64,000 bases of DNA, taken from contig DATAVB010000118.1 in the NCBI GenBank assembly GCA_036267955.1, forward strand, positions 1 to 64,000. Direction: 5' to 3'. The notes beneath the pieces were generated by a model. The model saw nothing but the letters and a program-made list of their open reading frames with translations, was not told the origin of the DNA and made no database searches. Origin of the DNA: DATAVB01 sp036267955 (GTDB lineage Bacteria; Actinomycetota; Actinomycetes; Mycobacteriales; QHCD01). The position numbers and the translations under genes are program-made. This document shows, in pieces, positions 17,036 to 27,011 of the stretch (position 1 is the stretch's first letter; each line of letters begins with the position of its first letter).

Positions 17036-17830
17036 ATGCCGCCAGCAGATGCTGCCAGCGAGCCCGGATTCACCGTCCACCTACCCAGTGGAGCAGACGC
17101 CGCCCATTCCCAGGACACGGAGTGGTGCATCGTGGAAACGTCGGACGAGCGCAGACGCGTCCGCTTTCATGACTACGACGAGATTTTTGCCGTTCCAGGG
17201 CTGTACGAGCAGCTGTTCTATTCCGAGCTGAAATGCGATTCACCTCGGACGGTGTGCTCTCTCGTCGACGACGTCATCGGGAAAAGGGACATGGATCCGG
17301 CCGACCTGACGGTGCTGGACGTCGGCGCGGGAAACGGAATGGTGGGCGAACAGCTCGCCGATATCGGGGTCGGCTCGGTCGTCGGAGTGGACATCCTGTC
17401 CGAGGCCGCGGATGCCACGGAGCGCGATCGTCCCGGTGTGTATGACGAATACCGCGTTGTGGACCTGACGGACGTGTCGGCCGACGACGACAAGTATCTC
17501 TCCGGCGCGGGATTCAATTGCATGACGAGCGTCGCGGCCCTCGGTTTCGGTGACATTCCTCCGCAGGCGTTCGCCCAGGCGTACAACTACGTCTCAGACA
17601 AGGGATTGCTGGCGTTCACCATCAAGGAGAATTTCGTCACCGATACCGATCCCACCGGATTCAACCTGTTGATCCGGCGGATGTTTGACGAGGGCGTGCT
17701 CGCCGCTCCACTGGCCGAGCACCGGTATCAGCATCGACTCGCCGTCTCCGGTGAGCCGCTCTATTACCTGGCCTACGTCGCGGAGAAGACCGCCGACGTG
17801 CCGGAGAGCTGGCTGGAGCGGGCCGCCTAG
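17036..17830 (+). CDS. Class I SAM-dependent methyltransferase
   Basis: The 264-aa protein has motif I LDVGAGNGMVGEQL at ~90-105, VVGVDILSEAA with the acidic ribose-binding residue, and YRVVDLTDV. The N-terminal ~65 residues (VHLPSGADAAHSQDTEWC and a YDEIF-containing stretch) and the C-terminal lid are typical of small-molecule methyltransferases. The ATG at 17036 has a near-perfect ribosome binding site 5 nt upstream, suggesting strong expression. Lower G+C wobble use than its neighbours (several TTT, ATT and AAT codons) hints at a different history. Substrate unknown. Confidence 0.78.
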   Translation: MPPADAASEPGFTVHLPSGADAAHSQDTEWCIVETSDERRRVRFHDYDEIFAVPGLYEQLFYSELKCDSPRTVCSLVDDVIGKRDMDPADLTVLDVGAGNGMVGEQLADIGVGSVVGVDILSEAADATERDRPGVYDEYRVVDLTDVSADDDKYLSGAGFNCMTSVAALGFGDIPPQAFAQAYNYVSDKGLLAFTIKENFVTDTDPTGFNLLIRRMFDEGVLAAPLAEHRYQHRLAVSGEPLYYLAYVAEKTADVPESWLERAA

Positions 17831-17845
17831 GCCGTTCCCCCTTTT

Positions 17846-17903
17846 CCATGATCATGAGGCAATTTCGTCGGCGATCCGCGGCGAAATTGCCTCATGATCA
17901 TGG
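17846..17903. terminator. Long inverted repeat between convergent genes
   Basis: Arms 17846-17867 and 17882-17903 (22 nt, perfect) with a 14-nt loop lie between the methyltransferase and dehydratase ends. ATGATCATGAGG in the stem resembles GATCATGCGG in the stem at 3978-4045. Confidence 0.75.
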
Positions 17904-17917
17904 TCGGGGCGGGTGGG

Positions 17918-19153
17918 TCAGAGAGCCGTCGGCTGCGCGGCGGTCGGGTCGGCCCAGCGGTCGTTCGGCACCAGCGGATACCAGTCGGGTCGGCCGGGAT
18001 CGCGGTCGTACGGATAATTGCCGAGTTCCCGGTAGAGCTCGGCGTATTGCGCCAGCTTGTCGCGGTCCAGCCGCACGCCGAGACCGGGGCCGTCGGGTAC
18101 CGGTATTTCCCCATTGCGGTAGGTCATCTTCCCGCCGACAATGATGTCGTCGGTGAGGTGGTGGTAATGCGCGTCGGCGGCATGGTCGAGATTCGGCAGG
18201 ACGGCGCCCAGGTGCAGCATCGTCGACAGCTGGACGCCGAGTTCGCCGGAGGAATGCACCGCGATTCCGAGTTGAAATGTCTCGCAGACCGCGGCCGCCT
18301 TTATGCAGGGCCGGATTCCGCCCCAGAAGGTGGTGTCGAGCAGAATGACGTCCACCGCGCGGTCGGTGACATTCGCGGCCAGCTGCTCGAAATTCACCAC
18401 CACGGTATTCGTCGCCATCGGCAGGCCGAGGTCGCGCAGCGATCGCATTCCGCCCAGGCCCCAGGTCGGGTCCTCGTAATAGTCGTTGGGCAGATCGGCG
18501 ATGGCGCGGCCGAACCGGCGGGCCTGGCCCAATGACAGCGCGCAGTTCGGGTCGTAGCGGAGCAGATCGCCGTCGGTGGCATCGGCCAGCGCGCGGTAAC
18601 ACTCCAATTCATACTCGGGATGGAAAACCCCGGCCTTTAATTTGTGCACCGAAAAACCGTGCTGCTCCTTGAGTTGCCGGGCGTGCGCCGCCAATTGATC
18701 CGGGGTGCGGATCTCACCCAGGCCGGTGGCCGGGTCGGCGTACCGGAAGAAGAGGTACGACGCGAACTGCACGGAGTCGCGGAGCTTGCCGCCGAGCAGG
18801 TCGTACACCGGCACGTCGAGTTGCTGACCGATCAGGTCCAGGCAGGCGAATTCGATTGCGGCGAGCAGTTGGGTGCGATTGTTGTACAGGCTGGCGGTCG
18901 GGTTGGCGATGGCGAACCGCAGCGCCTCCAACCGGAACGGATCGTGGCCGAGCAGATAACTCGACAATCCGCGGATCGCGTCCTCGGCGCTCTGCCCACC
19001 GCCGCCGAGCTCGCCGAGGCCGATCAGCCCGTTGTCCGCCTCGACCTCGACGATCGTGCGGACGAACCGCCCCCAGTGGGCGCCGTTCGAATGCAGCAGC
19101 GGCGCCTGCAACGGCACCGTGACCGTCGTGGCTCGGATGTCGACGATCTTCAT
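17918..19153 (-). CDS. Enolase-superfamily sugar-acid dehydratase (glucarate dehydratase-like)
   Basis: The 411-aa protein has the enolase-superfamily cap domain (~1-135) and barrel. The catalytic Lys-x-Lys is HKLKAG at Lys171/Lys173, followed by RYDPNCA as the metal/acid region and AVHSSGELGVQLS as the His-containing strand. The K-x-K plus His pairing is that of the mandelate racemase/glucarate dehydratase subgroups, which dehydrate aldaric or aldonic acids. The exact acid cannot be assigned. ATG 19153 has GGAGG upstream. A 19-bp dyad at 19174-19192 lies in its promoter. Codon use is less G+C-biased than in neighbours, which may reflect acquisition. Confidence 0.82.
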   Translation of the reverse strand: MKIVDIRATTVTVPLQAPLLHSNGAHWGRFVRTIVEVEADNGLIGLGELGGGGQSAEDAIRGLSSYLLGHDPFRLEALRFAIANPTASLYNNRTQLLAAIEFACLDLIGQQLDVPVYDLLGGKLRDSVQFASYLFFRYADPATGLGEIRTPDQLAAHARQLKEQHGFSVHKLKAGVFHPEYELECYRALADATDGDLLRYDPNCALSLGQARRFGRAIADLPNDYYEDPTWGLGGMRSLRDLGLPMATNTVVVNFEQLAANVTDRAVDVILLDTTFWGGIRPCIKAAAVCETFQLGIAVHSSGELGVQLSTMLHLGAVLPNLDHAADAHYHHLTDDIIVGGKMTYRNGEIPVPDGPGLGVRLDRDKLAQYAELYRELGNYPYDRDPGRPDWYPLVPNDRWADPTAAQPTAL

Positions 19154-19173
19154 ACAGCCTCCGGAAAAGTCCT

Positions 19174-19192
19174 CAAGTGATCAGTTCACTTG
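19174..19192. promoter_or_regulatory. Dyad operator candidate before the dehydratase gene
   Basis: CAAGTGA (19174-19180) and TCACTTG (19186-19192) form a perfect 7-bp inverted repeat with a 5-bp spacer, 20 bp upstream of the dehydratase start. The size fits a GntR- or TetR-type dimer site; no such regulator is adjacent. Confidence 0.45.
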
Positions 19193-19229
19193 GCCGGCGA
19201 GCCTACCGACCGTCGGATGTCGTGATTCA

Positions 19230-19253
19230 ACCTTGACAGGGTCGTGCTAAGGT
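19230..19253 (+). promoter_or_regulatory. MerR-type operator/promoter of the regulator gene
   Basis: ACCTT (19230-19234) and AAGGT (19249-19253) form a dyad that overlaps a TTGACA -35 hexamer at 19233-19238. Dyads placed across a long -35/-10 spacer are the usual MerR target, so autoregulation is likely. Confidence 0.5.
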
Positions 19254-19261
19254 CTTGCGCG

Positions 19262-19702
19262 ATGGATGGACTAACGATCGCCGAGGCCGCGGAGACGACC
19301 GGCTGGACGGCCCGGATGTTGCGCTACATCGAGTCGATCGGCTTGGTGGAGGCGGCGCGTTCGGGTGCCGGCTACCGGCTGTACGGACCGGCGGAGCTCC
19401 AGCGGCTGCGCACGCTGCGTGAGTTGCTGACCGGACACGACATCGGGCTCGGGGACGTCGGGTTCGCCCGCCGGCTGCTGGCCGAGCCCAAGCTGCGGAC
19501 CGCCATCGAGCAGTGGCTGTCCGACACGGCGCGCCGGCCGCAGGACGTGACGCCGTCGGAGTGGCTGCGATTCGAGCAGCAGAAGCATGAACGGCTGCTG
19601 GCCAGCGCGATGTCGCCGAAAACCGCAATGCCGCCGAAAACCGCAATGCCGCCTAAAACCGCAATGCCGCCTAAAACCGCAATGCCGACGAAGACCGCTT
19701 GA
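19262..19702 (+). CDS. MerR-family transcriptional regulator with repeat tail
   Basis: The 146-aa protein has an N-terminal winged helix, LTIAEAAETTGWTARMLRYI, then GAGYRLYGPAELQRLRTL as the second helix-turn-helix part. A dimer coil covers ~65-115. No effector cysteines are visible, so the ligand is probably not a metal. The last 30 residues are five copies of a 6-residue unit (consensus MPPKTA), encoded by an 18-bp tandem repeat. It lies 21 nt upstream of ahcY in the same direction, so co-transcription and control of methyl-cycle genes is likely (inference). ATG 19262 was chosen over an upstream in-frame start that would lie inside the operator. Confidence 0.87.
   Translation: MDGLTIAEAAETTGWTARMLRYIESIGLVEAARSGAGYRLYGPAELQRLRTLRELLTGHDIGLGDVGFARRLLAEPKLRTAIEQWLSDTARRPQDVTPSEWLRFEQQKHERLLASAMSPKTAMPPKTAMPPKTAMPPKTAMPTKTA
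19610..19699 (+). repeat. Five 18-bp tandem repeats in the MerR gene
   Basis: Units start at 19610, 19628, 19646, 19664 and 19682. The unit is in frame and encodes MxxKTA. The first and last units have diverged, the middle three are nearly identical, as expected for a slippage-prone minisatellite. Confidence 0.85.
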
Positions 19703-19723
19703 TCACCACATGAGGGAGAACGC

Positions 19724-21202
<1,479 letters not shown>

Positions 21203-21235
21203 TCCGACCGAAAGCCCCACCCCGGGCCCGCATTC

Positions 21236-21288
21236 CCCGCCAATGTGGCATTGGGGCGGCTAGATTGCCCCAACGCCACATTGGCGGG
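21236..21288. repeat. Inverted-repeat element, copy 2 (reverse of copy at 2054)
   Basis: Arms 21236-21256 and 21268-21288 pair with one mismatch around an 11-nt loop. The loop is the reverse complement of the loop at 2076-2086 except for one base. It lies between the two ahcY genes and could terminate ahcY transcription. Confidence 0.8.
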
Positions 21289-21302
21289 AAACGGGTTGAG
21301 CC

Positions 21303-22565
21303 GTGAAACCGTTTGATGTTGCCGATCCCGGCCTCGCTGAGGCCGGGATCGCGCGTATCGACTGGGCCGACCGCGCGATGCCGGTGCTGCGCCAGATCCG
21401 CGACCGCTTCACCGCGGACAAGCCGCTGGCCGGGCTGCGGGTCGGCGCCTGCATGCACGTCACCGCCGAGACCGCCAACCTGATGCGCACCCTGGTGGCG
21501 GGCGGCGCGGAGGTGGCGCTCGCCGCCTCCAACCCACTGTCCACACAGGACGATACGGCCGCGGCGCTGGTCGCCGAATTCGGTGTCGCCGTCTACGCGC
21601 GGGCCCGGGTGAGCCTGCCGGAGTACTACGGCCACATCGGGTCGGTCCTGGACCGCGCGCCAGATCTGGTGCTGGACGACGCCTGCGACCTCGTCAGCAC
21701 CCTGCACGCCGAACGCACCGATCTGCTGGAAAAGGTCCGCGGCGGCTGCGAACAGACCACCACCGGCCTGCTGCGGCTGCGGGCGATGAGCCGGGCCGGG
21801 GCGCTGCGCATCCCGATGGTGGCGGTCAATGACACCGGCACCAAACAGCTCTTCGACAACACGTACGGCACCGGCCAGTCGGCGATGGACGCCATCTTCC
21901 GGGCCACCAACATGCTGCTGGCCGGCCGTACGGTCGTGGTGGCCGGCTTCGGCTCCTGCGGTCGCGGCGTCGCCAGCCGTGCCCAGGGGCTCGGCTCGTC
22001 GGTGATCGTCACCGAGATCGACCCGTTAAAGGCCCTGGACGCCGCCATGTCCGGTTACACCGTGATGCCGATGTCCCAGGCGGCCCGGGTCGGCGACGTT
22101 TTCATCACCGTCACCGGAAACCGGGACGTCATCACCGGCGAGCATTTCCGGACCATGAAAGACGGCGCGATCCTCTGCAACGCAGGCCATTTCGACGTCG
22201 AGATCGACGTGCGTTGGCTCGCCGACAATGCGAAATCGGTGCACCGCCAGGTCCGGCCCAGCGCCGACGAGTACGTGCTCGACGACGGTCGCCGGCTGGT
22301 GCTGCTGGCCGAGGGACGGGTCGCCAACCTGGCCGCGGCGGAGGGACATCCGCCGGCCGTGATGGACATGTCGTTCGCCGACCAGGCCCTCACCACCGCG
22401 TGGTTGGCCGGGCACGCCGACACGCTCGGGGTCGGCGTACACGATGTTCCGGTCGAGGTGGACAACGAGGTGGCGACGCTGAAACTGGCGTCCATGGATA
22501 TCGCGATCGACGCGCTCACGCCGGTCCAGGAGAAATACCTGGACTCCTGGGAGCAGGGCAGCTGA
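21303..22565 (+). CDS. Short S-adenosylhomocysteine hydrolase-like protein (archaeal type)
   Basis: At 420 aa it matches the archaeal/Thermotoga-type enzyme, which lacks the 40-residue insertion and the C-terminal KxxxxYRY tail found in the gene upstream. The NAD motif VAGFGSCGRG and catalytic VNDTGTKQLFDNTYGTGQ are intact. The nucleoside-site motif is MHVTAETANL, with Glu where the canonical enzyme has Gln. Archaeal relatives include S-inosylhomocysteine hydrolase, which works after SAH deamination. Either that activity or a second SAH hydrolase is possible; a deaminase gene is not in the window. GTG start at 21303. Confidence 0.85.
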   Translation: MKPFDVADPGLAEAGIARIDWADRAMPVLRQIRDRFTADKPLAGLRVGACMHVTAETANLMRTLVAGGAEVALAASNPLSTQDDTAAALVAEFGVAVYARARVSLPEYYGHIGSVLDRAPDLVLDDACDLVSTLHAERTDLLEKVRGGCEQTTTGLLRLRAMSRAGALRIPMVAVNDTGTKQLFDNTYGTGQSAMDAIFRATNMLLAGRTVVVAGFGSCGRGVASRAQGLGSSVIVTEIDPLKALDAAMSGYTVMPMSQAARVGDVFITVTGNRDVITGEHFRTMKDGAILCNAGHFDVEIDVRWLADNAKSVHRQVRPSADEYVLDDGRRLVLLAEGRVANLAAAEGHPPAVMDMSFADQALTTAWLAGHADTLGVGVHDVPVEVDNEVATLKLASMDIAIDALTPVQEKYLDSWEQGS

Positions 22566-22650
22566 CCGCGTTCGGCTTATCGGTCGACGCCAGACGATCT
22601 TTTCTGCGCAGGTGCCACGCTCGCGGCCCTCTGAGTGGGACGATAGCAAT

Positions 22651-23328
22651 ATGACTGTACGAGTGCTCGTTGTCGACGACGACTCGGCTCTGGCCGAAAT
22701 GCTCGGCATCGTGCTGCGCGGCGAGGGTTTCGAGACGTCCTTCGTTTACGACGGATCGACGGCGCTGGACGCCTTCCGGCGGATAAAACCCGACGTGATC
22801 CTGCTCGACCTGATGCTGCCCGGGATGAACGGAATCGATGTCTGCCGTGCCTTGCGGGCCGAGTCCGGCGTACCGATCGTGATGCTCACCGCCAAATCCG
22901 ACACCGTCGATGTGGTGCTGGGGCTGGAGTCAGGCGCCGACGACTACGTCATCAAACCGTTCAAACCCAAGGAACTGGTCGCCCGGGTCCGCGCGCAGCT
23001 GCGGCGCAACGAGGACGTTCCGCCGGAATCGCTGTCGGTCGGCGATCTCGTCATCGACGTCTCCGGCCATTCGGTGACCCGCGACGGCGCGGCGGTGCCG
23101 TTGACGCCGTTGGAGTTCGACCTGCTGCTGGCGTTGGCCCGCAAACCGCGTCAGGTCTTCACCCGTGAGGTGCTGCTGGAACAGGTCTGGGGCTACCGGC
23201 ACGCAGCCGACACCCGACTGGTCAACGTGCACGTCCAGCGGTTGCGCTCGAAGATCGAGCGCGATCCGGAGAATCCACGCATCGTGCTCACCGTCCGTGG
23301 AGTCGGGTACAAGGCGGGCCCGGCCTAG
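22651..23328 (+). CDS. mtrA: Response regulator MtrA
   Basis: DNA-binding half of the MtrAB system that ties cell-wall metabolism, division and replication to osmotic or envelope signals. The 225-aa protein has an OmpR-type receiver with acidic residues VVDDD at 8-12, the phospho-acceptor Asp53 in LLDLMLPG and Lys in IKPFKPKEL. A winged helix follows with VFTREVLLEQVWGYRHAADTRLVNVHVQRLR. ATG 22651 fits the normal MtrA N-terminus. It is followed by mtrB after 62 nt, the conserved order. Confidence 0.96.
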   Translation: MTVRVLVVDDDSALAEMLGIVLRGEGFETSFVYDGSTALDAFRRIKPDVILLDLMLPGMNGIDVCRALRAESGVPIVMLTAKSDTVDVVLGLESGADDYVIKPFKPKELVARVRAQLRRNEDVPPESLSVGDLVIDVSGHSVTRDGAAVPLTPLEFDLLLALARKPRQVFTREVLLEQVWGYRHAADTRLVNVHVQRLRSKIERDPENPRIVLTVRGVGYKAGPA

Positions 23329-23390
23329 GTCCGGCCACGCTACGCTCGCCGCTGGCGTACGGCCCGCAATTCGGAGAGTCTTGAGGGGTC

Positions 23391-25178
23391 ATGACAGTCA
23401 CGGCAGCCCCACCTTCGCGCCGGCTGCTCGGCATCCCCGGCCGGTGCAGCCAATGGTTGCTGCACCGATGGCGGCGCTCATTGCAGCTCCGAGTGGCCAC
23501 CACCACCGCGCTGGTGTCCGCCGTTGTCGTGCTCATCATCGGCGTCGTGCTGCTCGGTCAGATCTCCGGCGGCCTGCTGGACGCCAAACGCAAGGCGGCC
23601 CTCGCCGAGGCGAACAACGGGCTGCGGGTCGCCACCTCGGAGCTGTCGGTCGTCACCGATGCCAGCGCCGACAGCATGCACAACTCGCTCCGCCAGATCG
23701 TCACCACCCTGTCAGCAAAAGGCAGCAATGCCGGCCTTTTCGACGTCGCGCTGCTGCCGCGCGGCAAGCGTCAGGACGTGGTCTCCTCCGGTCTGATCAA
23801 GCCCGGAAACGTCTCGCCGCGGCTGGAGCGCCTGGTCCAGCAGTCCCGGCAGGCGTACGAATACGCCTCGATTCCGTTACGTGGCGGTGGAACTGTCCCG
23901 GGGCTGATCATCGGCGAGCCGGTGAGCAGCCAGATCGGCAACTTCGGCCTCTACTATTTCTTCCCCCTGCAGACCGAGCAGCGGACCCTCGCCCTGGTGC
24001 AGCGCACGGTCCTGGTCGCCGGTCTTGTGCTGGTGCTGCTGGTCGCGGTGATCGCCGACCTGGTGACCCGCCAGGTGGTGCGGCCGGTGCGGGAGGCGGC
24101 GACGACCGCGGTACGCCTCTCGGCCGGCTATCTCGAGGAACGCATGCCGGTGCGCGGCACCGACGACCTGGCCCGGCTCGCCTCCTCGTTCAACGAGATG
24201 GCGGCCAGCATGCAGCAGCAGATCACCCAGCTCGAAGAGCTGTCCCGGGTGCAGCGCCGGTTCACCAGCGACGTGTCGCACGAGCTGCGCACCCCGCTGA
24301 CCACGGTGCGGATGGCGGCGGACATCATCCACGGCGCGCGGGCGGACTTCCCGCCTGGTGTCAGCCGGTCCGCCGAGTTGCTGCGCGGCGAGCTCGACCG
24401 GTTCGAGTCGCTGCTCGCCGACCTGCTGGAGATCAGCCGGCACGACGCCCAGGCGGCCGAGTTGGAGTCCGAGCGCCTGGACCTGCGCCGGGTCATCACC
24501 CGGGTCGCCGAGGGCGTCAGCTCGCTGGCCGCACGCACCGGCAGCGAGCTGCAGATCAACCTGCCCGAGGATCCGGTCGTGGCCGAGGTCGACTCGCGGC
24601 GGGTGGAGCGGGTGCTGCGCAATCTGCTCGGCAACGCGCTCGAGCACGGTGAGGGCCGGCCGGTCGAACTGGTGCTCGCCGGCGACGACGAGGCGGTGGC
24701 GATCACCGTGCGGGACCACGGCGTCGGTCTGCGGCCGGAGGAGGTGGGTCTGGTGTTCAACCGGTTCTGGCGGGCCGACCCGTCGCGGGCCCGGCACACC
24801 GGCGGCACCGGGCTGGGCCTGGCGATCAGCCTCGAGGACGCCCATCTGCACAACGGTTGGCTGGACGTCTGGGGCGAGCTCGACAAGGGCGCGCTGTTCC
24901 GGTTGACCGTCCCGGTACGGGCCGGCGGCGTGATCGTCGAGTCGCCGTTGGCGCTGCGGCCGCCGGATGCCAGCCCGGAGCTGCCACCGAAGGCGCCCGG
25001 TTGGCCACTGGATCCGGAGTGGGGCGGCGAGCCGACTCCGGACCTGGACCCGGTGACCGGCCTGCCGTTCAGCCAGTTGCACCTGGCCGAGCGCGATCCC
25101 GGTCCGGACACGATCACGGTGGGCGGCCACCATCCCGGCGTCGCGCCCGACAGTTCCGACGGGGGGAAGCGCGGGTGA
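23391..25178 (+). CDS. mtrB: Sensor histidine kinase MtrB
   Basis: Membrane kinase for MtrA. The 595-aa protein has a first membrane helix at ~36-58, an extracytoplasmic domain, and a second helix near 200-220. A HAMP linker follows, then the H-box SDVSHELRTPL with phospho-acceptor His297, the N-box RNLLGNALEHG, G1 RDHGVGL and G2 GGTGLGLAIS. A ~85-residue acidic, proline-rich tail follows the kinase core. GAGGGG precedes ATG 23391. Its stop overlaps the lpqB start by 4 nt. Confidence 0.96.
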   Translation: MTVTAAPPSRRLLGIPGRCSQWLLHRWRRSLQLRVATTTALVSAVVVLIIGVVLLGQISGGLLDAKRKAALAEANNGLRVATSELSVVTDASADSMHNSLRQIVTTLSAKGSNAGLFDVALLPRGKRQDVVSSGLIKPGNVSPRLERLVQQSRQAYEYASIPLRGGGTVPGLIIGEPVSSQIGNFGLYYFFPLQTEQRTLALVQRTVLVAGLVLVLLVAVIADLVTRQVVRPVREAATTAVRLSAGYLEERMPVRGTDDLARLASSFNEMAASMQQQITQLEELSRVQRRFTSDVSHELRTPLTTVRMAADIIHGARADFPPGVSRSAELLRGELDRFESLLADLLEISRHDAQAAELESERLDLRRVITRVAEGVSSLAARTGSELQINLPEDPVVAEVDSRRVERVLRNLLGNALEHGEGRPVELVLAGDDEAVAITVRDHGVGLRPEEVGLVFNRFWRADPSRARHTGGTGLGLAISLEDAHLHNGWLDVWGELDKGALFRLTVPVRAGGVIVESPLALRPPDASPELPPKAPGWPLDPEWGGEPTPDLDPVTGLPFSQLHLAERDPGPDTITVGGHHPGVAPDSSDGGKRG

Positions 25179-26896
25179 GGAGCTACCGCAGATTCGGTAC
25201 GGCGTTGGCGCTCGCGCTGCTGTCGGTGAGCAGCGCCTGCGCGAGCGTGCCCCGAGGTTCCGAGCCGGTCGCGGTCCGGCACGTCGACCCCAGCGACGTC
25301 GCCGGACCACCGGTCGCCATACAGGTGGTGCCGCCCGGCCCGACCAAGCACATGAGCAGCCGTGACGTGGTGAACGGTTTCCTGCAGGCCTCCTCGTACG
25401 GGGTCGATGTGCGCCACCAGGTGGCTCGCGGATTCCTCACCCCGAAAGCGGCCGCATCCTGGCAGGACACCGCACAGTCCATTGTGTACAACCAGCCACT
25501 GGTCGACGATCAGGCCGGCGGCGTGGTCAAGGTCTCCGCGCACCAGATCGCGACCGTCACCAGAGATGGGGCGTACCAGTCGCAGGTCGGACAGGTCGTG
25601 GTGCATTTCTCCCTCACCAAGGTGAAAGGCGAGTGGCGGATCGAGAATCCGCCGCCCGGCATTTACGTACGCCAATCGGATTTCATTCAGAACTTCCACA
25701 GCGCCGACGTGTACTTTCTTAATTCGTCTGGCACGGCTGTGGTGCCGGATCCGCGCTACTTCGAGGTGCCGACGACCGCGATGGCGAACCGGCTGGTGCA
25801 GGCTCTGATCAGCGGACCGTCGCAGTGGCTCATGCCTGCGGTGACCACGGATATTCCCAAGAAAGCCACCTTGCGTACCAATGTGGTCGATGATTCGCCT
25901 ACGGTCTCGGTGGATCTCAATGGCCTCGGCACGGGCAACATGGGCAGATCGCAGTTGCGGGGTATGTCGGCGCAGATTGTTTTCACGCTGGCCAAATACA
26001 ATTCATCGTCGGTGCGCATTCTCAATGAGGGACAGCCGTTGGTCGTGCCCGGTGTTGGTTCGGAGCAACAGGAGTCGGACTGGCAGTCCTACGACGCGGA
26101 GGCGCTGCCCGCGGAGGCGCCGTTGTATTTCGTACAGCAGGGTTCGGCCTGGAGCGGCGCCGGAAAGGCGGTCCGCGGATATGCCGGCAAGAATTACTAC
26201 AAGCTGAATTCGGTGGCCGTTCCGCTCGACGGCAAGAAGATGGCCGGCATCTCGCACCGGAAGACCACCGACCGGCTTTTCGTCGGTCCGATGGGCGGCA
26301 CGCTCGCCGACCGGTTCGACGCTCAGCGGCTGACCACCCCCACCTGGGGGGCTCAGTCCTCCGAGGTCTGGACCGTGCGAGACGGCACGGATGTGATCCG
26401 GGTGCCCCTGGCCGCGGAGGCCCAGGCGCAGATGGTCGCCTCTCCCGAGGTTTCCAAGGTCGGACCGGTCAGCGAGTTGAAGCTGTCCCGTGACGGCACC
26501 CGGGTGGCGCTGATCGGCAACGGCGGCAGGCTCTACCTCGCCCGGGTCTCCCGGACCGCCAACAGCCTCACCATCGACGGACTGCGCCTGCTGACAACCC
26601 AGACCCACTTCACCGACGTGACCTGGGCATCCGGTGACGAACTGGTCGGACTGGCGCCGAATGGCACCGGGACCCGGACGCCGTGGGACATCTCGGTCGA
26701 CGGATCCAGCCGGCAGGCCGAGGGCATCGACAACCTGCCGGCCCAGCCGGACAGCGTCGCCGCGGCGTCTGACCGGCTCACTGTCGTCTCCTCCAAGAAC
26801 GAACTCTGGTACTACGACCGGGCGACCTGGTCCAAGGTGACCGCCAGCGGCAACTCGGTCACGCTGCGCGGCACCGCACCCGCGTATCCGGACTGA
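25175..26896 (+). CDS. lpqB: Lipoprotein LpqB, MtrAB accessory factor
   Basis: LpqB interacts with the outer domain of MtrB and modulates MtrA phosphorylation. The 573-aa product begins with a short basic region, a hydrophobic stretch and a cysteine at about residue 20 (VSSACASVP). The lipobox is loose, since Ser takes the usual Leu/Val place at -3. Next come a GerMN-type domain (~60-300, with MSSRDVVNGFLQASSY and LVQALISGPSQWL) and a C-terminal beta-propeller-like domain (~310-570). The GTG at 25175 overlaps the mtrB stop (GTGA), which sets the start. Confidence 0.94.
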   Translation: MRSYRRFGTALALALLSVSSACASVPRGSEPVAVRHVDPSDVAGPPVAIQVVPPGPTKHMSSRDVVNGFLQASSYGVDVRHQVARGFLTPKAAASWQDTAQSIVYNQPLVDDQAGGVVKVSAHQIATVTRDGAYQSQVGQVVVHFSLTKVKGEWRIENPPPGIYVRQSDFIQNFHSADVYFLNSSGTAVVPDPRYFEVPTTAMANRLVQALISGPSQWLMPAVTTDIPKKATLRTNVVDDSPTVSVDLNGLGTGNMGRSQLRGMSAQIVFTLAKYNSSSVRILNEGQPLVVPGVGSEQQESDWQSYDAEALPAEAPLYFVQQGSAWSGAGKAVRGYAGKNYYKLNSVAVPLDGKKMAGISHRKTTDRLFVGPMGGTLADRFDAQRLTTPTWGAQSSEVWTVRDGTDVIRVPLAAEAQAQMVASPEVSKVGPVSELKLSRDGTRVALIGNGGRLYLARVSRTANSLTIDGLRLLTTQTHFTDVTWASGDELVGLAPNGTGTRTPWDISVDGSSRQAEGIDNLPAQPDSVAAASDRLTVVSSKNELWYYDRATWSKVTASGNSVTLRGTAPAYPD

Positions 26897-26933
26897 CTCC
26901 CGTCCGGACTGGTTCGGCCGGCCTGTCAAGCGG

Positions 26934-26961
26934 TCATCCACAGCCCGGACCGTTGTCCACA
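26934..26961. promoter_or_regulatory. Pair of DnaA-box-like sites before comF
   Basis: TCATCCACA at 26934-26942 and TTGTCCACA at 26953-26961 lie in the lpqB-comF gap in the same orientation, with centres 19 bp apart. The second is the standard high-G+C actinobacterial DnaA box; the first has one deviation. Confidence 0.4.
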
Positions 26962-27011
26962 ATTCGCGTCGTCGGGCCCATGGAGCTGCCCCGGCGGGCG
27001 ATGGTGGTGGC

